Source of the DNA: Oscillospiraceae bacterium | Lineage (GTDB): Bacteria > Bacillota > Clostridia > Oscillospirales > Acutalibacteraceae | Assembly: GCA_031273775.1 (NCBI GenBank) | Contig: JAISRF010000086.1 | Span: 1-6,095 of the forward strand | Length of the DNA: 6,095 bases | Direction of reading: 5' to 3' | Shown here: piece after piece, positions 1 to 4,500 of the stretch | How the letters are laid out: each line of letters starts with the position of its first letter | Numbering within the stretch: the stretch's first letter is position 1 | Made by a program: the position numbers and the translations under genes | Notes under the pieces: generated by a model | Databases searched by the model: none | Told to the model about the DNA's origin: nothing | Seen by the model: the letters and a program-made list of their open reading frames with translations, nothing else

Positions 1-142
1 AGTATTCCTGTGCGCTGTCCTCACCCACAAGCGGACTAATAATATCATCACGTTCAAGCTTATCTGTCCAAGAATCACGCGCACATCCGCTTATGTTGAA
101 CAGTAATAGTAACACTCCAATGAAACACAAATGTTTTTTCAT
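1..142 (-). CDS. Third lipoprotein, N-terminus only (3' partial)
   Basis: ATG at 142 overlaps the TGA of the second lipoprotein (ATGA). The frame stays open for 47 codons to the window edge. The product starts MKKHLCFIGVLLLLFNISGC, a signal with lipobox ISGC and cysteine at residue 20, followed by ARDSWTDKLERDDIISPLV and an acidic GEDSAQEY. The signal is closely similar to those of the two lipoproteins upstream (MKK..C..G.....F...GC), but the part after the cysteine is not. It lacks the helix seen at the same place in them. No strong ribosome binding site precedes it (only a weak AGG), which fits translational coupling. The rest of the gene is outside the window, so the family cannot be named. 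Confidence 0.82.
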   Translation of the reverse strand, partial: MKKHLCFIGVLLLLFNISGCARDSWTDKLERDDIISPLVGEDSAQEY

Positions 143-714
143 TCGGATTCGCCTATCACTTCTTCGTCCCATCCCGGATGGTATATACCGGCACGATCAC
201 TCCTATTCTGATAGTCAAAATCTTCAATATCCTTTGCTTTTTCGTAGTCTGTCAATTTAAAAGAGTAAATACCAACATCGTCGGGTGAAAAATCACTAAA
301 AAAACAATATTCAAAATAAATTGAAAATTGGCCTTGATCTGTTCTTACAATATAAAATGCATTAGCTGTTCTTTTGATTTTTCCTTTTTCAGTGTATTCC
401 CGATAGGAGGTGCCGTCCTTGTCTATTACAGCGTTGGATCCGCAAAACAAATTGACAGTGTAATATGCACCTTTGTCCATATCATTAGATTCTACAAATG
501 CTTTTTTTGAAAATGAGTTTTCCAACTTTTCGGCATTTTTTTCATCAAGTGCATTCAAAACATTTTGTGTCATGGATTCTACTAACTTTTTCGCATCTGC
601 TTCTGTGGGTCGGCTTTGTGACTGCAATGAATTACGAATTAAGAAAGAGCATCCACCTAAATTAAATATCAAAATTAACACTCCAAGCATACAAATAAAT
701 TTCTTCATGCTCAT
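139..714 (-). CDS. Second lipoprotein, paralogue of the 1008..1541 product (DUF5104-like)
   Basis: A 191-residue predicted lipoprotein from ATG 714. Starting at ATG 708 gives 189 residues and places the lipobox cysteine at 20, as in the other two lipoproteins. The ATG at 729 lies on the ribosome binding site itself and is unlikely. The signal is MKKFICMLGVLILIFNLGGC, followed by a polar tether (SRPTEADAKK), a helix (VESMTQNVLNALDEKNAEKL), FSKKAFVESNDMDKGAYY, a beta-rich half with AFYIVRTDQGQFSIYFEY and GIYSFKLTDYEKA, and the closing DRAGIYHPGWDEE. The order of these blocks matches the 1008..1541 lipoprotein, although overall identity looks low by eye, so they are old paralogues. It overlaps the RHS stub upstream and the third lipoprotein downstream, both by ATGA, so translation is probably coupled. 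By position it would be the partner of the lost tip. That function is inferred. Confidence 0.88.
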   Translation of the reverse strand: MSMKKFICMLGVLILIFNLGGCSFLIRNSLQSQSRPTEADAKKLVESMTQNVLNALDEKNAEKLENSFSKKAFVESNDMDKGAYYTVNLFCGSNAVIDKDGTSYREYTEKGKIKRTANAFYIVRTDQGQFSIYFEYCFFSDFSPDDVGIYSFKLTDYEKAKDIEDFDYQNRSDRAGIYHPGWDEEVIGESE

Positions 715-927
715 TTTCCAGCCTCCCATATGTATGTTGCGACATGAGAAGTTTCATTAAATCGCCAAAATTTGTTTTCCTTATACTTCTCAGAAAAGCT
801 ATCCCACATATCTAAATTTGATGAAAAATCAATCGTAACACCCACATTGGAATCAGTAGAAGTCGAACTCTCCGACGGCAATCTTAGAAAAAATTTCGTC
901 TCTGCCATACATGGGTACAAAACTCAT
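711..927 (-). pseudogene. Displaced RHS C-terminal stub (DUF4474-like end), frame-disrupted
   Basis: The last ~50 codons encode SNVGVTIDFSSNLDMW...KENKFWRF...VATYIWEAGK, which aligns with the end of the large RHS protein (TTIIDF...INMYNAF...KNLWAF...FIAILRWEAEK), including I-D-F, the W-x-F pair, T and W-E-A-x-K. No RHS core precedes it. The frame is open only from a TTG at 920. A second short reading with an ATG at 927 and a GAAGGA site 5 bases before it gives MSFVPMYGRDEIF...GEFDFY and stops at 855-853, exactly where the homologous part begins in the +1 frame. Skipping one base there would join both readings into about 71 residues. I read this as a decayed or truncated orphan tip whose 3' end was kept because it carries the ribosome binding site of the next gene. 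A functional small protein from TTG 920 is the alternative. Confidence 0.6.
722..727 (-). promoter_or_regulatory. Shine-Dalgarno site embedded in the stub's W-E-A codons
   Basis: GGGAGG lies in the same TGG GAG GCT codons as in the RHS gene. It is 7 bases from the ATG at 714 and 13 from the ATG at 708. The spacing favours 714, which also overlaps the stub's TGA as ATGA. Confidence 0.72.
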
Positions 928-1007
928 AACAATCCTTCTTTCAAAAATCGGGTTTTTATATTTAAGAATAAATTACCTATCGTAAAAAAGACATATGAAT
1001 TTTCTTA

Positions 1008-1541
1008 TTAGCTATTTTCATCCCATTCAGGATGATAAATCCCGGCACGGCCATAATCTTTTCCTGTAATGCCTTCAAAGTATTCACGAAGTCTTATAGT
1101 ATAAACCCCTTTTGCAGAAGAATCAGCTTCTTGAATCGGCCAAAAATCATAATTTAATATATATGTTTTTTTATCAGTTTGGAAAATGCAATAAGCGCTA
1201 ATCTCCTTTGTTCTTCCCGGGGTTCCCAAATGGTCAAAAACACCATGATTTCTATTTGTGATTTCCAAAAACTCTCCTTGATAAAGAGAAAATAGGTAGT
1301 CTAAACCAATTTCTAAATCCTTAGCTTCAGATAGGGCTTTTTGAGAGAAAACACTTTTCAATGTTCCTCTGTCGTTATTTTTAATCGCATCAAGTATTTG
1401 TGTTTCTGTTTCCTTAATAAATTGTTTCTCGGTTTTCGTTTCTTTATTGAGTATATCTATTCGGTTTCCAAAGGACGAAAAACAACCACTTAAACTAAAC
1501 ATTATAAAAAACGCTCCTATTATACATATATATTTTTTCAC
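1008..1541 (-). CDS. Lipoprotein, candidate immunity partner of the RHS tip (DUF5104-like)
   Basis: A 177-residue predicted lipoprotein. The N-terminus has two lysines, a hydrophobic stretch and the lipobox LSGC with cysteine at residue 20, so it should be lipid-anchored on the outer face of the cytoplasmic membrane. The body begins with a charged helix (TEKQFIKETETQILDAIKNND), then LKSVFSQKALSEAKDLEIGLDYL, a beta-rich half with YCIFQTDKKTYILNYDF and GVYTIRLREY, and a closing GRAGIYHPEWDE. This pattern resembles what I remember of DUF5104, a Clostridial lipoprotein family of unknown function. The start is GTG, fixed by GGGAGG 10 bases upstream and by sharing one base with the RHS stop. Being directly behind an RHS tip, and having a paralogue behind the displaced tip at 711, makes it the natural candidate for an immunity or accessory protein. 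That role is inferred. A simple stress or adhesion lipoprotein remains possible. Confidence 0.88.
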   Translation of the reverse strand: MKKYICIIGAFFIMFSLSGCFSSFGNRIDILNKETKTEKQFIKETETQILDAIKNNDRGTLKSVFSQKALSEAKDLEIGLDYLFSLYQGEFLEITNRNHGVFDHLGTPGRTKEISAYCIFQTDKKTYILNYDFWPIQEADSSAKGVYTIRLREYFEGITGKDYGRAGIYHPEWDENS

Positions 1542-4500
1542 TATTTCTCAGCCTCCCATCTTAGAATAGCTATAAAATTTGTGTCGTCAAACGCCCATAA
1601 ATTTTTATCGTATGCCAATGATGCATCTCTAAACGCATTATACATATTGATGCCATTGTCCATCGTCTTGAAATCAATTATGGTTGTGGCCGTCAAGTCA
1701 GAGGCGTGAACAGTCTGCATCGCTGTTTTGGAATCAAATCCGGTAATCCACCACTGCTTTTGATTTTCAGACCGGTCTTCAGCTTCCGATGGTTTATAAT
1801 CATAAAGCTGGCTGCCATTCATGTCTAATAGTAACTCCATATTAGCGGATTTTTCAGGAGCGGTCAGCCAATGCGTATCCGAATACTTTTCATAGATACC
1901 CGTTTCAGCCCCCGCGCCAATATTCATGTAGCTGCCTTTCCACGACCAAAGCATATAGGTTTTCCCATCAACCGTAAATTCTGCCGATTTGTACTTGTCC
2001 ATTGAACTTCCGGTGACACCGATTGCCGCATGAAACACATTATCATATCCATCATTGTACCCTATTGGCTTCCAACTCTGCCAGTAATCCTGGTCTATAT
2101 GGTACACTCCGTCACCATCCCGCCTTGCACCTATTGCTAAACCGATTACTTCCTGCGCCCCAATCCAATCGTTTTGCGTCCAAAGCTTACCTAACGGAAT
2201 ACCCAACGGAATACCCGATGGCATTCCCAATAGATTGCCCAATAAAGCGCCTAACGTATTATCCCATATGCCGCTCACCGGAATACCCAATATTTTTTCC
2301 CATGCACCCAAGGGGTCGTTCGATATTCCTATGACTTTTTCTATCAGCCAGCCAAACTCGGGCGTATTGGCAACCTGTCCTCCAAAATCAACAACCTGTG
2401 ATGCTATATCATTTATAGACCCAGCGGGGTCTTGAGCGAACGCGTCCCAAGTGTTTGTTACCCAGTCAGTTACTGGTTTTAAGAACTCTGCCGTGCTACA
2501 AACAAATTTTTCTATTTCCTTGCGTACATTGGCAGTTACCTGCTTTGTATATCCGACAGGATCTTTTGCAAAGCTAATCAATGCTCCTGTTGCTGAATTC
2601 CATACTTGCTTGCCGGTTGAGATAAGTTTATTCAACCCATTGCCAAGAAAATCGGTTACAGGTTTTACAAATGTATTATTCGCCCATTGAATACCGGGTT
2701 GAATAATGGTGTTGTTTAACCAGTTCAACCCATCCTTTGCAACACTAATGCCGGGCTGAATCACATTGTTATTAACCCAATTGGCACCGTTAACAATGGT
2801 ATTTCCAACAGCTTTCGCGCCATCAACAATAGCACCGCCAACAGCTTTTGCACCGCTTGAAATGGCACTTCCAATGCTTTTCAGCCCGCTCAGCAAACTA
2901 AAATGCCCGCTGGGGTCAATCTGCATGACGGGATTGTTGGTTGTGTATGCGTACCGGTTCAGGGTCAACGGTTCGGCAATCTGCCCTAAATATGTATCCT
3001 CCGTGCCAAATCGCCCGGTTTCCACGTCATAATACCGCGCCCGCAGGTACTGCAAACCTGTTGCCGGGTTGTATTCCTCGGCGTTGTAGCCGTATACCAA
3101 ATCTTGTGCGGGTTCGCCCGCCGTCATGCCGCCGAACGGGTCATATGCGTAACTTTGCAGGATGTCGGCGGTCGGCGATACCACATTCGCCACACTGCCG
3201 CGCCCGTCGTAGAGGTAATAATCCGTGGTGTACTCGTCACCGTCCACTGCCGGAAGCTCCGGCGTGGGTGCTAACCGTTCGCTGGAAATGCGGTCAAGGC
3301 CGTAGACATAGGTGCTTTTCAACTCGTCACGCCGCCCGTATTCCATTAAAACCTGCGTGTTCTGCAAGTTAACGTCATTGACATAGTAGGTTAAATCGTA
3401 GTCATACCGCGTCTTTTCATCCGGGTTGGCCGGAATGACAATGGGCGCTTGGTCATCCTTGTCGGTCAAGCCCTGCCCCGGGTTTGGAGCGGATTTGTTG
3501 CTTAACCCTTTGTCCGGGCTGGTGTTTTGCGCGTGAGGGGAATCGTTCACGCCGCTCGGTGTTCCGCTTTCAGACGGGGTTTGCCCGGTGATTGTCGAAA
3601 TGTCGTCATCGGAAAGCCCTGCGCGTTTGAGCGCGTCTATGTCTTTTTCGGAATACCCCGGCTGTTTGACCACGCTGTGGATTTCCAGCGTGTACTGCCC
3701 GGTGATGTAGTCCCACGCGTTGGTAAACCAGTCGGAAAGGTATGCCGCCAGCGCCTGGTTGATGCCGCAGAAATACTGTATGACGCCCTGCCCGAAGCCG
3801 AACCACCAGATTGTGTCTGCCGGGTCCGCGTATACCTTTTCGTAATAACTGTATGTTTCCGGGGTTTCGGAGGTGCCGGTGGTGGAATCGCCCACAGATT
3901 TCCGGTCGCCGGTCTGCGGAATTTTGCCGTATTCATCCGGCTGGGTTGTATCTTCGTTTTGCAGATAGGGATTCGCAATACCCGGCGCGTCGCCTTTTTC
4001 CCCTGCAGTCACTTCATCCGGGGCTTCGCCCAAATCCGGCTTGACTACGTACTGCTCAACCTCTTTGCGGTTAAGCTGGAATATACGGTTGCTGTCGCCG
4101 TCATACGCGGCGGCCATCAGCAGTTCGCCGCCCTCGCGCACGGCTTTCAGCCGGTTTTCCACCGTGTACTCATAGGTGATTATCCGCTCGCCGACTGCCT
4201 GTTTGGACACGACGTTGCCGTTTTCGTCGTACTCATATTCGGCCTTTCCGGTTACGGTACTGGTCTCGGACACAAGCTGGTTGGCGCTGTTGTACTTGTA
4301 ATCCACCGTTTCCGGGCGCGCAACGCCTTTTTTCTCCAACTTTACACGGTTGCCGGATTTGTCGTAGGTGTATTTATATTCGGCGGTTTTCAAGCCCTCT
4401 TTTTCACGGAACAGCGTGATTTCGCCGTTGGCGTTGTAGGTAAAGCTCCGGGTAACCGTGCCGTCCGGGCTTTTTGCCGTTTCCTTGACAATATAACCTC

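Noticed and set aside
727..729. ATG at 729 as start of the second lipoprotein
   Set aside because: It overlaps the GGGAGG ribosome binding site and would put WK before the signal's natural MKK start; 714 or 708 fit better.
939..958. aaaaatcgggttttt as a possible terminator between the first lipoprotein and the stub
   Set aside because: The stem would be only five A-T pairs with a 5-base loop and no proper U-tract in either direction, too weak for an intrinsic terminator.
960..995. Possible promoter (TTTACG with a TATAAA-like box) before the stub
   Set aside because: The spacing is about 20 bases and the DNA is uniformly AT-rich, so chance matches are expected.
772..1011. Plus-strand open frame of 79 codons across the stub and the gap
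   Set aside because: It is antisense to the segment that aligns with the RHS C-terminus and has no protein features of its own.
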